64,000 bases of DNA from positions 24,214,001-24,278,000 of the forward strand of contig JAKSXM010000147.1 in the NCBI GenBank assembly GCA_022575985.1. Direction: 5' to 3'. The stretch comes from Anagrus nilaparvatae. Its lineage: Eukaryota > Arthropoda > Insecta > Hymenoptera > Mymaridae. Positions 26,935 through 40,289 of the stretch are shown here, in pieces. The position numbers were made by a program, and so were the translations under genes. Position 1 is the first letter of the stretch. Every line of letters starts with the position of its first letter. The notes under the pieces are model-generated. The model did no database searches, was not told the DNA's origin, and saw only the letters and a program-made list of their open reading frames with translations.

Positions 26935-27180
26935 CGAAGGGGGGGGGGTTGTATAGTTTGTGGCCACCAGATTTGGTCTACTATAGGTTTTTTGGGTTGC
27001 TGATCACAAATTTTGGAGATTTTTCTATTAGAAATTGGAGTTTCATCTTTAAATTTGCAAAATCTACCCCTAAAAAGAAGTGGTTTGATGTATTCGAACT
27101 TTAAGTCTCCAGATTTGGTCCATATGGGTTTTTTGGGTCATTAATCACGAATTTTGGGGTTTTTACGTAGTTTTTTATAT
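26935..27180 (+). repeat. Two-unit tandem repeat after a G10 run
   Basis: A run of ten G (26939-26948) precedes two related units anchored on CCAGATTTGGTC at 26967 and 27109 (142 bp apart). Each continues with GGTTTTTTGGGT and ATCACRAATTTTGG. The units are about 0.6 kb upstream of exon A. Similar G-runs mark the minisatellite at 55.5 kb, but the unit sequences differ. Confidence 0.7.
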
Positions 27181-27753
27181 GAGTTAACCGTTTGAAAAAA
27201 TTTTCAGCAGGACAGTGTTTTTTTTGTCGCTAAAAAGAAAAAATCTAATAAGAAAATATTTCAGTATAGTCTCGTACTATGAGGGCAGAATAACCCTGAT
27301 TAAGTAATTTCCTTATAGCTTCTGAGCATAAAAAATCTTAAATTAAAATAAATAAATAAAACGTAGATATAAATTGAATGTAAAAAAAGGAAAAAATAGT
27401 ATAATACAAAGCCGTATAATAAATTTATTATAATTAAAATAATCGAATAAAAATAAAGCAAACAGATTTAATATTTATAATATTATAAATCAGAATTATA
27501 TGATTAAAAGAAAATTTTTTTTTTTTTATTTAAACAAATTTTATTTCTTATACAATACACTTAATGTCTTTTTAGCCTCGATTTAATAAAAAAATCTATA
27601 TTATGCAGGTATATAAGATATAAGTTTAAATGGATATTTTTTTTATACAATGGGTGACTGCAGTACAAAAAAAAAATACGAATAAAAAGTTTTATAAATG
27701 CATTTGTGTTAGAATAGGGCGTGCGTTCCTCCTCCTTTTTAGTATAAAATACT

Positions 27754-27775
27754 TAATAATAATAATAATAATAAT
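27754..27775 (+). repeat. (TAA)7 microsatellite next to the exon A acceptor
   Basis: About seven TAA units end only 11 bases before the AG acceptor, leaving TTCTGTTACAG as the entire pyrimidine stretch. Length change here could alter branch-point to acceptor spacing. Confidence 0.85.
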
Positions 27776-27786
27776 TTCTGTTACAG

Positions 27787-27973
27787 AACGATACGATACA
27801 GCATACGAATGTGAGGGTAAATTATTAAAAATCGAATGTCGCGATGGAGAAGTCATACACCTGATCAGAGCAAATTATGGAAGATTTTCAATAACGATTT
27901 GTAACGAACATGGTAATACCGATTGGAGCGTCAATTGTATGTCTCAGAAGTCATTTAGGGTACTCTACAACAT
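27787..27973 (+). CDS. Cirl: Latrophilin/Cirl, SUEL lectin domain exon A (N-terminal half)
   Basis: Internal coding exon of the adhesion G-protein-coupled receptor latrophilin (Cirl). The encoded 61 whole codons start [10 protein letters not shown] and contain [14 protein letters not shown], then DWSVNCM, which is the first half of the SUEL (rhamnose/galactose-binding lectin) fold near the extracellular N terminus. Cysteines are visible in YEC, IEC, TIC and VNC. The exon is preceded by TTCTGTTACAG (acceptor AG at 27785-27786) and followed by the donor GTAAGT at 27974. It opens with the last two bases of a split codon (xAA; a G from the upstream exon would give Glu) and closes with two bases (AT) of another. 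The open frame running upstream of 27787 is intron read-through, not protein. In the family this module binds extracellular partners such as teneurins and acts in mechanosensation and adhesion; that is family knowledge, not shown here. The invariant Ala-Cys-Glu-Gly of many homologues reads Glu-Cys-Glu-Gly. Confidence 0.94.
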
Positions 27974-27979
27974 GTAAGT

Positions 27980-30900
27980 TTTTTATATCTGATAAGGCCC
28001 ACTTTATATTTTACATCTTTTGACGAGTTTATCTTAAAAGCTATTTCCATTTTTTTAAGTACTAATAAATGGAATAAATTATTTAAAAAAATAATTCTCT
28101 CTTTCTCTGCTCATAAATTTGTCCTCTTGTATAAATTATCTCTTCGGTTTCTTATGTAATAATATGGAAATTTTTTATATTAAATTGAGAACATCATTTT
28201 TTTTTTTTATTTACACAGGTGATTTTATTTTTAAGGTGTGATAATACCTCATTACTATTTTTTTTATTACTGGAAAAAGAGATTAGTTTGTACTCACTGA
28301 AAGACTTCTATTTATTATTTGTAGGCTTCGCTCTGTATTGACTTAATTGATTAGAGATTTTTTTTTTAAGTCTTTATTTATTATTTTTCTTTGTACGTTT
28401 ACTACTGGAAAAATTATTGATTTATTTTTATTTTTTTTTTTATTTAAGCTCTTAATTACATTTTTTATTTAATTTAAAAAAAACATTGAATTTACAAAAT
28501 ATTTTTAATTACTCGTTGTGTTTGAATATTAATATTTATTTATATAATACACACAGAAAATAATATAAATTAGCTAAAAAAGTATTTTATTTTCATATAG
28601 GTAATTAATTTATTTAATTAAAATACTTTTGAAAATAATTTTTTATTCTTTATTAATTATAAAAATAAATGATTTAAAAAAACGTAATTTTCATAAAATA
28701 TAAAATTATAAATTCAAATGAGTGATATTTTGGAAAATTGAATTAGAATTTCGCTATTGACAGTAATTTATCTACTCTATTTCAAAAAGGTCGATACTTT
28801 TTGTATAAAACAGTGTATTTATACTTTCATTATTTTGATATGCACTGATTTTTAGATAAATTCGAGCTAAATAAAATTATTTAATCCTAAATCTGAGGTT
28901 ACGTTTTTTATGAATTTGAAATGGTGCCTGAAGCAAGATATTTTTATCGATGCATGGCCAAAGTCTAACACATTTTCTGTACTTCTTTGTAACTTAAGTT
29001 TACACCCATTTGTATCAGATTTAAATAGGATTAGTCAAAGTTAAGCATTATTAGTAGTAACAAAAATTATCAATCAACTATAATATTATACTAAAAATTT
29101 CTCACAAGTAAAATGTCCTAGTTCTTATATAAATTGATACATAAGTGGAAAAAAAGTTTTATTATTTTTTAAAACAAGTAATTGTAAACTTTTGAATTGT
29201 TAAATAAATGGATCCATGAATATTTAAATTAAGATTTATACTTCCCGAATACTTCCAAACTTTGTATAAGCTGAATTTTCTTAATAACTTTCACAACTCA
29301 TTTCACTTGCGAGAAAATTTTTTTTAAAATTTTTATTACTTTTATTATTTTTTTATTAAAAAACTACCATTTAAATAAAAAATTTACTATTTTACCTGAT
29401 ATTTTAAAACTTTTTGTATTAAAAATTCGCGATTTACTAAAAATAAAAAATATAAAATGTCAATTATTATAAGTTAACGAGGTCACAACATCCTAATTAA
29501 ATATTAAAACAATGATTTAATTATACAAATAGACTAAATTTAATTCCAAATGAAAATTTAATAATTTTCATAAATAGAACAGAATAATATTTTATTGATA
29601 CAAGATAAAATAAAAAAGAAAAAAAATTAGTTAAATCTAGAAGCTAAAAATCATATAAATCAACATCTGTCTTGTAAAATATTATTTACTTTCAGTATCT
29701 CTCTCCTGATAAGTAATAATTTTTTTTAGGTTAGAAACAGTATTTTCTCTCATATTTATAAATACATGATTTATTATCGAAAATCTACTAATATAGACAA
29801 ACATAACCTAAAAAAAAAATTAATAATTTGATAAAAAAATTCACGTTATTCAAATACATTAGAGAAAATATTTGTAAAAATAATTATTTTATAAACGTTA
29901 CAATGTGTTTTGAGAATGAATCATTTTTTAAAAAAAACATACTTTAATTCCAAGAAATAATAATAATAAAAAGGTATATTTTATAGGTACATAAAATTTT
30001 TTTTTATTATGTAGCAAAAAAAAAAAAAAGATAAATAAAATTTATTTACATTTTAATGAAAAAAAAAAGAAAAAAAAACTAATAAATAACTTTTTTGTTG
30101 ATATAATTAATAAATGCTTTATTAATTGATATTTTAACCAAAGAATACTGACAAAAATCCATCTTTGCGAAACTAATTTTAAAAAAATAAAAACGGTAAA
30201 AATAAATATTTTTTTAATTGACTTCTAAACTATAAAAAAATTTGATAAAACCGACACTTATGGAAATTAGTATATTATCAAAATAAAAAAAAAAAACCGT
30301 TTCACAATACCAAAAATAAAAGTTGTTTCTTCTCTCCTTCTTCTCTTTTGCAAACTCATGCTCTCGAATTAAGAGAAAAAGGTATTGTAAGGGGAATTTT
30401 TACAGTTTTAAAAAGAATCAAAAAGAAACGTCATTCGTTTTTCTTATAAAAAAAAAAAAAAAAACAGTAATAATTGTTGGAATAAAACGAGATTCCTCTT
30501 TAAAATCCTTTAATTTGTATATTCCTTTGTGTATATTTACCTGTTTAAATTTTCGTCATTAAATTTCTCTCTCCTGCTCTGTTTTTGTTTGTTTGCTAAA
30601 ATCTTTCTCTCAGTGTGTGCATTAAGTTTATAATATAGAGAAAAGCGTCGCATTACTATTCATTAAAACTAACTGCTAAACCTCAGACTAAAAAAGATAA
30701 CTCTCTCAAAGCTGCTTTATTTTATATCAGATTATCATTTTTTTATACACAGAAAATTTAAAAAAAAAATTCTTTTTGCTAATTTAAGAGTCTTATAACA
30801 ACAAAAAAATTTCTTTTTTACATCAAGAAAATTACTTAATTTATGTAATTTATACAAAAAACAATTAATATACCTGAACAAAAATTCGTGAGAATAATTT

Positions 30901-33900
30901 ACCTATAAATTTGTTTTTAATACATTCAAAAAATTTAAAGATAAAAGTGAGAGGCAAAATTCTTTATTTTTTAATAAAGAAATATCAAGTCATCAAAGAA
31001 ACTTGTATTAAAAAAAACATTTTTTTTTTTACACAATAAGACATAATTTTTATTATTATGAAGGACATACAAAATAACTTGAAAAAAAACTGAGAAAAAA
31101 TAATCGTAAATTACTGCATTAGAATAAAAAAAAAAATGTGGATACATAATTTTTATTTTTTTAAAGTGAATCACTTAAAAAAATTTTCAAATCGTGTGTA
31201 AAAAATTAATAATTCATTTAAAAATTCTCATGTTTTTATAAAAAATTATTTATGCAAGAATAGAATTATTGAGGAAATACGAAATTTTTTTAAAATCAAT
31301 TTTTGTATTTGGGAGAGATCAAGGTTACGTTGGTAATTTTGATCTTGTAATTGTTGAAAAAAATTACTGAGATTTAGAGGCAAAGGTTTTGTGAAAAGAA
31401 AAAAGACGCGTAAGAATTTCGTGTCACCGATTTTACACTGAAAAAATGAAAAAGAAAGAGAAATATTCCTTGAGTGTTAAGTGAATTTGAGTTAACTTCA
31501 CTCATATCAATAACTCATTTTTCAAAAAAGCATTGCTTCCTAATGACTTCTTATTTGTAATAAAAGTTAACCATCATTAACAGGTATACCTGTTTATAGA
31601 TCAAACAGGTTGAAAAATCCCGAAAAATCTTTGTGCAGGCTTTAGTTTCTGAGTTATTGACTGGAATTAAACTATGGCTATGGAATCAAATTTAATATTT
31701 ATTATTTTCCAAAAAAAGTACCAAAAATAATATATTTTGGCAATCCGAAATCTCATACATTAACTTTTTGGCACTCATCCACAGCCAGATTAATTAACTA
31801 TCTCTCGAACTGTCTAACTGAACATCATATTTTTGGCTCTTTAAATCTAATAAATATTCATAAAATGAAGCCAAAATCTTAACAAACAATAAATAAATTA
31901 AATAAATAATGAGAAAAGTTTAATTTTGATATAATTTTATGAGTGCAAATGTAGGTTTTTTAAAAATCAAGGTTCTTTATTAGACCCAGCTTATTAGACA
32001 ACTTTTGGATGAAAAAAGTTTTAACATTTTTCATCAGACTTTTTGATATCCAAAATCAATTATTTTTTGATTACTCAAAAAAGATCGGAAGAAATAAATT
32101 TTGGCTTTCTGATGGCCCAAATTCAAAAATTGACAGTTCCAGGATATATCTTTTCGAACATCCATACCTACATACAAACATTCGAAAGAAGCAAAATTTC
32201 TCCACGCATTAGACATTTTAGAGAACTTTTCATTTTTTAATCTGACAGAGTTTTAAGGCACAATTTCATCTATATATTCAGACACATAAGGTGATCGTGC
32301 CTAAAAAAATTGTTCAGTAGTTCATTTCCAAGAAGAAAAACAGTCAAAAATAAATGTTCCAATATTTCATAAAAAACCAGCATTAAAAAAAAGTTAATAA
32401 TGAATTTTAGTGGTAATATAAAAAGAGAATTTAACAAAAAAAAAAAAGAGTTAAATAATATAATATTAAATTTTTTGGCTAAAATACTGTAATTAAAAAT
32501 AAGTACAGGTGTATATATAGTAAATACTACAAGACTTTTTTTGTACTTTACTTTACTTTAAAAGCAAAAAAAAAAAAACACGTTCGTCGAATAAATCTGA
32601 AAATTAGCGGTTTTTAATGTTTAAGCTTAAAAAGAAAAAAAAAAGAAAAAAAAAAAGAGGGTACATAAAAGAGAGAAAGAGATGTAAAAATGCAAGTATT
32701 ATAGCTTTTTTATTTATTATTATTATTATTATTATGCTCTTTTCTTTTTGCCGAGAATTGCAATAAATTGAAGATAGAGAAGAGAAGCGAATAGTAGGCT
32801 AATAACTTTAGTTTTTAAAAGTGTGTGTGTGAATATATAGAGAAAGAAAAAGATTTTTCAAGGCCACCTTCTTCGCATTTACTTTGGCCTCCCGTACTGA
32901 TGATTATGATGATGATGATGATGCACATATAAAGAGTAGAGAATCCGCGTTTTTTATTATCATTTTCTCGCCGTCTCTGGTTATAACATCAGAGCAACAA
33001 CATGAAAGAATTAGTTGTTATTTCTCTTATACTTTTTTTTAAATACAGTGTAAATGTGACGCGAAACATGAGCATTTAGTTCTCAAAGAGTTGACGCATT
33101 CCATTTTTTCAGATTTCTCAATTTCATCTAATACTAATTGTTGATATCGCGAAAATTCACAATTTGCCAACGTTACCTTATAAAGCATTTTCTTACGGTA
33201 AAATTTTTTACTATATTCTGATGAAGAACGCTAAAATTAACGATTAAAAATCTTTAATAACTTGTAAAAGCTTGAAATACGAGTTAATGTACATTTTTTT
33301 CATACATCTTGATGACGTAATTTTTGTTTTTTAATTTATTCGATACACGTACAGACGAGAGAGAGAGAGAGAGAGGGAGGGAGAGAGGTTCAGTTGCATT
33401 TATGATCTTTTTTAATTCATGAGTTAATTATTATTATTTAAAAAAAAAGTGTATACATTTACCACTTTATTTTTAATTGGAAATGCAATTACAAATTTTT
33501 TTTTTAACTATTATTAAAATCTTTGTAATTATATGTAATATTATATTAAAAGTTAATAATTTTATATTTCTAATTATAATTGCGTGTTAAAATTTAAGTT
33601 TTTTTTTATGCCTTTTTAAACACTCCTATTATGAGTGGTAATTAGATTTTTTTTTAATTAAGATATTACTGTTAATCAAAATTAAACTTAAATTATTGCA
33701 AACGTGCCTAAAAACACTCATTTTTGTCAGTCGTTGATATATTAGCCAATGATTAATTTCCTTAATGTTTATGCAACTATCAATCAAGTTTGGATAAAAT
33801 GTTTACATGTCCGAAGAGTCAACATTGTTGTTTAAGACTATGCGATATTACTTCCTAGTTTCGAAAGAGACAGAATCTAGTCTTTCATTCAAAAATACCG

Positions 33901-34160
33901 TTTTTAAATACTAGTTTTTAATTCATTATCAATGTTACGCATAGTTGTGGTTTTGAAAGGTGAAAAATTTTAAAGGTACGTGAAACAACCCTTTTGACAA
34001 AATCGTTCTTTAATTGTTCTACGTTCTATGTTTGGAAAGGTTAAACTTTAGCATTTCGAAATTTATTTAAGAACTTTTTGTTCAAATATTTCAGGTTCAC
34101 CACGTGTACACCATCTGAACTTTGCCGTTAATTTTACTTTTCTCTCGACTTTTCCAATAT
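27980..34160. other. Intron interior, no further gene seen
   Basis: A/T-rich with homopolymers. Simple repeats include (TTA)n near 32715-32735, (GAT)n near 32898-32923 and a GA tract at 33357-33388. The stretch 31990-32260 is less biased and has weak open frames on both strands; it looks like an interspersed repeat of unknown family. Confidence 0.5.
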
Positions 34161-34636
34161 AGATATTTATACAGTCTCCTTTTTGAAGAATATCCTTAAT
34201 AGAGGTTTAGCACTGGTTACAAAACGTCTGTATTTGCTTTGAGAAGATCTAGATATTAGATCAATTCTTATAACTGAGAAACAGCATATTATTTCAAGAA
34301 TTTTAATACTAAGCTTTTTGAAACTCTGTAAAATAGCAAATTCGTTTTTATTTCTTCCCTTAAGTAAATTTTGGGCCATCTCTCCTTTCCCGTGCCTAAA
34401 ATATTTGCGATGTAATTTACTGCTTTTTCTCGTGTATAAATTAAACTTTGAACGCCTGCTTCTAAATTCCAAATAATATATAGTCTGGTGTGTTTCTATT
34501 TATTTCCATTATCATTTTTACATAATTTCCTTGCATTTTTCGTCTTTTAAGTCCCCAGGTTTCTGTTCCATACAAACCCTGCTCTGCTTTTTCTAGTGTC
34601 TACAGTAAGTACATTCCAATATGTATATTATTTTAC

Positions 34637-34950
34637 TGGCCGCTATTCATTGGTCATTACTGTCGTTGTCCTTTCGTGTCAGTTTTCAGAACTCCGAAAA
34701 TCAAGAAGATTCGAAAAATATCAGAAAAATTATAATTTACATGAAATCTTGCTTGAAATACAAGGTTTTAACAAATAAATTTCGGAATTTATACTATTTT
34801 GTACTTTGATGAATTCTAATTTTACAAATTCGGAATTGAAATTTTTCTGCAAAATTTATTTATGGGTCTGTTTTTAAAAAATCCGGTCTTCCGGGTTCGG
34901 AAAACTGACGCGAATTGACAATGACTGTAATGACCAATGAATGGCGGACA
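34637..34950. mobile_element. 314-bp MITE with TIRs and TTTTAC target duplication
   Basis: Left arm TGGCCGCTATTCATTGG and the complement of the right arm TGTCCGCCATTCATTGG begin inverted repeats of about 56 bp (roughly 47 of 56 positions match). TTTTAC flanks both sides (34631-34636 and 34951-34956), possibly ATTTTAC if the boundary is moved by one base. The interior is A/T-rich and non-coding. It sits inside the minus-strand LINE remnant and is therefore younger. The superfamily was not assigned. Confidence 0.85.
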
Positions 34951-35150
34951 TTTTACTTAGTCTTTCCAGCTTCTTATATTCTACTTTGATAATTTGGATT
35001 TTCCCCACAAGGGATGCCATAATGTTAAAATGGTGGATATCCAAAGGGATAATGGTGTAAAATAATTATATAACAACAATTAATAAATTATGTTTAATAT
35101 ATATTTATTATGATATATATTTTATGTACTTTACATATGAACGTGTACGA

Positions 35151-35178
35151 CGTACTGTCAGGTACGTACTGTCAGGTA
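35151..35178. repeat. 14-bp direct duplication of a palindromic unit
   Basis: CGTACTGTCAGGTA occurs twice in a row. The region 34960-35260 around it is foreign to the LINE remnant and holds an AT-rich half and a more mixed half (35124-35230). It may be part of another inserted element or LTR, but no clear ends were found. Confidence 0.6.
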
Positions 35179-35870
35179 CGTCGTTGAGGAAGCTTGGGGT
35201 GCCGACACAGACTGGGTGTTATTTCACTCACACATATAATAAATGTCTCACTCTTATTAATGTAATGATAATAGTAATGATAATAATTACAATTGATTTA
35301 TTTGATCCATTTTGTAACATAGCCCAATTCTTTTCATCAGTCCCCATAATGCATTTATTGATTTTCTTGCTTTGTCTGTAATACAAGCAATGTGTTTTTC
35401 CATGGATCCAGTTAGTCCAAAAGTAAATCTCAAATATTTCAATTCCTGTACTACTTACAATGGAATCCCTTTGTAAAACCATTTATCTTTTTTCACCAGT
35501 TTTCTGCATCTCAAACCATTACATTAGTTTTCTTTGTAGTATTAATGGATAATTGATTTTTATCACAATATTTTGCTAATGTAACTACATTTCCTGTAAA
35601 TCTTCGGTATTATCGACTGCTAGGTCATCTGCAAATTTCTTGCGAAAATATTTACCTCATATGACTGTGCCTTCAATGTTTCTCTTTACCCGGGTTTCAT
35701 CTATATCCACAATAAAGAATTTAAAAAGTTGTTGTCTCGGTAAGCGCCCTTCCATTTCTGTTCTAAAACTCCTTGAAATCAATTTTTTGGTTACAATTTT
35801 GCATCAGGTTCCTTCAATAAACTTCCATTTTTTGCTGATTTTTTTCCTGACTCCCAGCCAACTGTAAATA

Positions 35871-38800
35871 ATAAAATTAATTAATTTTTCAGCAAATCTT
35901 ATATTTTTTATAGTACATCAGTACCGTGTCTTTTTTAGGAGCTACAGTCCATTTTCAAGCATTTCACACAAAACAACTTTCTAATAAGAAGTTTATAAAT
36001 TACACAAGCATGAGAAATAATCTTTTACAGTCCTGCATTACTCTAAAATTTAATTTTTTGTTTTTTAATTTCACCGCGCAATGTTCTCAATTGCTTATTT
36101 TAATTCAAAGATTAGAAAACAATTTCCGAGTACAAATAAATGACTATTTAAAAACTTGTTTTAATCGCAAATTCATTAATACCAATTAACTAATTACAAA
36201 TTAATTACACTAAAATACCATAAGCAGAAAATGTGAAACCAAAGAGTCTAAAGAGAGCTTATTACTGCAAAAACCTGCAAAACTCTGAGGTAGCATAAAG
36301 TGTCAGCAAAGAAAATAAAAACCCTTTAACTCGCTTTCATAGTATTAAATCGAGGATACATCAAGAATTCATCCACCGTTAAGTGACCTAACCCTGTAGA
36401 GAACAGAGCGTTGGACTCTCCAACGCTTCAGTAGATACTCCCTCTTTTACATCAATGAGTTTCCACCCTTATATTTGAGAAAAATTTAAATCTTTGTAAG
36501 ACAGCTTAAATAAGTTTTTTTATATAAATAAGATCCACGGTTGAATCATAACAGCACCCTTTTTTTCAAAAGATAATCTTCATGCAAATAATTGAATTCA
36601 TTTACAGAATAAAAAGATTGATTTAAATGATTCCTTATTATTATTCATGTGTTTAACGCTATAAATGTCACGTGCTTTGTGAATTAAATATAAAAATACG
36701 CAATATATTATGCAAGATAGTCTGTATATTATTATTACATTGAATTAAATTAATAAAAAAAAAAAAAATAACATAAATTAAAATTTTTTATAAGTGTTTT
36801 GTTTGATAATGCGCTAAAAGTTTTTGAAACAATACACGTGTAATAAGATATGGATACGAAAACTGGTTTAAAACTAAAAATTTATATATGAATAATAATG
36901 GCTATATTGCATGGTATTTATTAATGATAAACCTTGAATGTATTTATTTTTCTCTATAGACAAGAAGAAAATTGGAATGCTTTTAGAATTTTGCCTTGTA
37001 TTGACAATTTAAAATTTTTTTAGGGTGAAGATTAGATCGAGTTATTATTAAATAATCTTAGTGCTTTTTTTGTACTTAAGTAAATTAATTGGCTACTACA
37101 TTGAATAAAGTTTGGTTACATTGTGATAGGACTTTATTTTATACCCAGGGTATTATACCTGATACTCTTCTTTGCCCGAGTCCTCAAACTTAGAGCACCT
37201 CTTACTAAGTAGTTTCTTTATTGCAGGAATAAATATTTTATTCTCGAAATTATCAAGTCTATTCCTCTATCTTACATTCTCGATTTTTGTCTCACATATA
37301 AATTTTATTCTGGTTTATTTTAATATCACTTTTGAACTTAAGGCTTAATTGCAGCGATCCTTAAACATGACATATCCCAGGGTTAGGATGGTGCGATGCA
37401 TAACACCTAAAAAAGCGCAAGTTAAGTGGCTTATAATTTTAGGCAAAATAAATGTCTATATCAATAAAATAATAAATTTAAAATACGCACTCTTTAAACG
37501 ATATTTTAAGTGATATGCTTGAAACAATAAATGCAATAATTGCTGATTTTATTATGTCATTTCTAGCGTTACAATTTAACCTTATAAAACCAATAAAACT
37601 AATTAAAACGAATTGAACTAATAAAAAAAAGAATTAAAGTATTGAATCTTTTTTTCAAATTAAAATTAAAGCCATTTATTTAAAAGACAAGATTTTGTTA
37701 AATTCATTTATATTTTTAAAATTATTTGACACAGAATTAATGCTAACTCTAATTACTGTCCGATATTTTTAGTTTTCTTAGGAATCGTCAATGAGGTATT
37801 TTAAAAATTTCTTTATTGCAAAAATGCAATAAAATGTAAGTCTGGCATTCAGTTTAAAATTTTTCTTAAAATTTTTCGAAAAGAATTAAAAAATAACACA
37901 ACTCGACAGTAATTAGTTTTAAAAATTTGTTAAAAATTAACCTAAAAAATAAATGACTAAAAAACGGAAATACGCGAATTAATGAATGCGAAACTAATAA
38001 AAAATAAAAGATAATTGAAGAATACTTAATAAAAGCACATTATCTCATATTTGATGCGGGTGTAAAAAAATAAATACAATAATTAAAATTTAGCGCAAAT
38101 TTTCCATGCAAACTATTGTTTTTTTTTTTCTTTATGTTATTATTAAATGACTATAATTTTTACAATAAAATTTTATTGTCTGTTATACTAACATTTTAAG
38201 TACCTAATAATAATTATATTTTATTTTTTAAAATACAATATTTCTAAAGAAAAAAAAAAGGTATATTGTAAGTATATTTAAAATTGTCACGTTAAAAAAA
38301 AAAGAATTTGAACATGCAATAATAGCATATTAAAACGTTAATATAATTTCTTTTTTACAATCGTGCAAATAATAATTATTAGTGAACATAAATTTATTTT
38401 AAGTACATTTTTTTTTAGATTATATTAATTTGATAATGTTTTTTTATAGTAAAAAAAGAGAAGTGCATACGAAAATTTAAATAAAAAACCATCGTCTCGC
38501 CGACAAAATAAAATAAGAGAGAGGATGTTATCTAATCGATAAAATCGACGAATATATTCAAACGAACATTTTTTTTTAGACCAATATAAAGTCCATCCGC
38601 CTACGGGAACGAATATATTATTTTTTATTCGTGAAATTTAAAAAAAAAAGAGTTTAATTTAGAGATTGTTTTTTTGCGAAAAATACATTTTTTTATTTCT
38701 AAAATTACGTTTATTAATAAAAAAACATGCTTATTTACACTAGATTTCTTATTAATTTATGTTAAATTATGGATTTTTCTACTGCAACTATGTACATAAG

Positions 38801-39790
38801 AGAAAAAAAATGCTAAGGTTATTGACGTGTGTCGTAGCAGATGTTTCAGCAAAAAAAAAAGGAATTTTTATATATATTTTAATCAAAAAAATAAAAATAA
38901 AAATTGCAATGCACTTAATATTTTATAAAATAAAAATACATGAAGTACAGAGAGAAGAAATACAATATCCGCAATTTTTGTTTTTTTAAATATGGATAAA
39001 TATTTTTTTTTTTCTATTTTTTTTGCACTGTGAATTCATACAGATATATATTTTTCGATAAAAATTCGTTCGTTAAAAATAAAAAATAAATAAAATTATC
39101 GATATTGCAAGTAAAAAACGTACCAGAGACAATCGATCTTTTTTTTTTCTCTTGTTTATTACTATAAATCGTCTATGTACATATAAATATATATATTTGA
39201 AAGAAAACAATTGAAAAATCCTTTGTTAATCCATACATAGCAGGAAAAAAAAAATTACAAGTACTATAATATTTTTATAAATAAAATTTGTCATCATAAA
39301 TATATAGCTCAGTAATACTTGCATTAAATCTTATTACACGAACATTAAATAAATCATATTTTACTTCACTTTTACTATTTCCAACCTAATGATTATTTAA
39401 ACTTAAGTATTTTTATGGATTTTGACACACGCCATCTAATAATATAAGATATTTACGTTTTTAAATTATTTATAACTAAAACTACACTTTTGAAAATTCT
39501 GCATGATAATTTTTATAAAGTCATTGGATTTATGTTTCATCGTTATTCGATCGTTATTCCAGCCAATGTTGATATAAGTTACCTTTTTTATGGTACTATA
39601 GTTTCTAAATTATGTGTGCTACTGAACATCTTCAGAACTGGATATCTTTGCCTAGATGATGAAAAAAGAGAATACCCACTAATCTAACTTAATTACTTCC
39701 GTATTTATAGTACTGCTAGGCCTAGAATCAAGTTTTCAAAAGCCGATTTTTTAGTTCTAAATTAAGAGTCATTGTTAACGTACTCACGTA
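35871..39790. other. Intron interior, no gene seen
   Basis: A/T-rich. A perfect 9-bp hairpin (AGCGTTGGA / TCCAACGCT, 3-base loop) is at about 36410-36430 in a more G/C-balanced stretch, 36240-36480, of unknown origin. Nothing else recognised. Confidence 0.45.
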
Positions 39791-39791
39791 T

Positions 39792-40200
39792 TTATTGTAG
39801 ACGATCTTGCTGAAATTTTTGACTTTCTTTATCGGCTGAAGAAAACGTATGTTGTTTTAGTGTGGTTGCGGAGATGCTATGTTTCCCTGTGGGATCTGCT
39901 GTTAGTCCTGTTGCAAAAATGACATTGCCATCAGATAGAAATAACCTACTTTTCCATGTTCCCTTTGAACCTAAGGTGCTATCTCCTTTATAAGTCAATT
40001 TGCTATCTAAACAATTCTTCCATAACGTTGTCAACTTTTTATTTTTTGAATTTTCTTTCTTGGCGTACTGCATTATTTGTCATTCTATCTTTGGTAGGTG
40101 CATTTGCGTTTTTGCACAAGCAATTTCACTATATACAGTTATATGGAGTGCACCAGAATCTTCCGCTTTCTATGTACTGGTACATTTGTATTTTCCATAA
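39792..40200 (-). other. Unidentified transposon-like open stretch
   Basis: A 93-codon minus-strand frame (39792-40073) lies in less A/T-biased DNA directly downstream of LINE remains in the same orientation. It is rich in Lys, Thr and Ser and matches no motif I know. It is probably part of the same nest of decayed elements rather than a host exon: it is antisense to Cirl and its flanks have no convincing splice sites. Confidence 0.3.
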
Positions 40201-40289
40201 GCCTGCTAAGGAAGATTTGTTCTCAAAAGTTGAGTTTTATTTCGAAAGTATTTCACAGGTATTTACAGCCTCTTATCGTGCTAATAAGA

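Larger units (their letters stand above)
34160..35870 (-). pseudogene. LINE reverse transcriptase remnant, interrupted
   Basis: Reads on the minus strand as a non-LTR retrotransposon ORF2. From about 35.8 kb downward the frames give VDIDETRVK, then KKFADDLAV, the catalytic xADD motif at about 35626-35637, then a KTNVMVFE-like segment with stops and shifts. After the 35.4-kb segment comes a degraded KYLG-like region and a phrase like KARKSINALWGLMKRIG. After interruptions, 34.6-34.2 kb continues with GLYGTETWGLKRRKMQ, NRNTPDYI and REKAVNYIANILG, matching the usual YGAEIWGW and TPxYI region downstream of the polymerase in this LINE group. It has many stops and frame changes, so it is dead. Two later insertions split it: a MITE at 34637-34950 and an unidentified 0.27-kb stretch at about 34960-35260. 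Confidence 0.75.

Noticed and set aside
30971..31174. Tyr/Phe-rich minus-strand frame resembling a membrane segment
   Set aside because: Hydrophobic residues follow from A/T-rich codons; there is no start context, family match or splice signal.
32009..32240. Overlapping open frames on both strands
   Set aside because: All are short, overlapping and without motifs; the stretch looks like an interspersed repeat.
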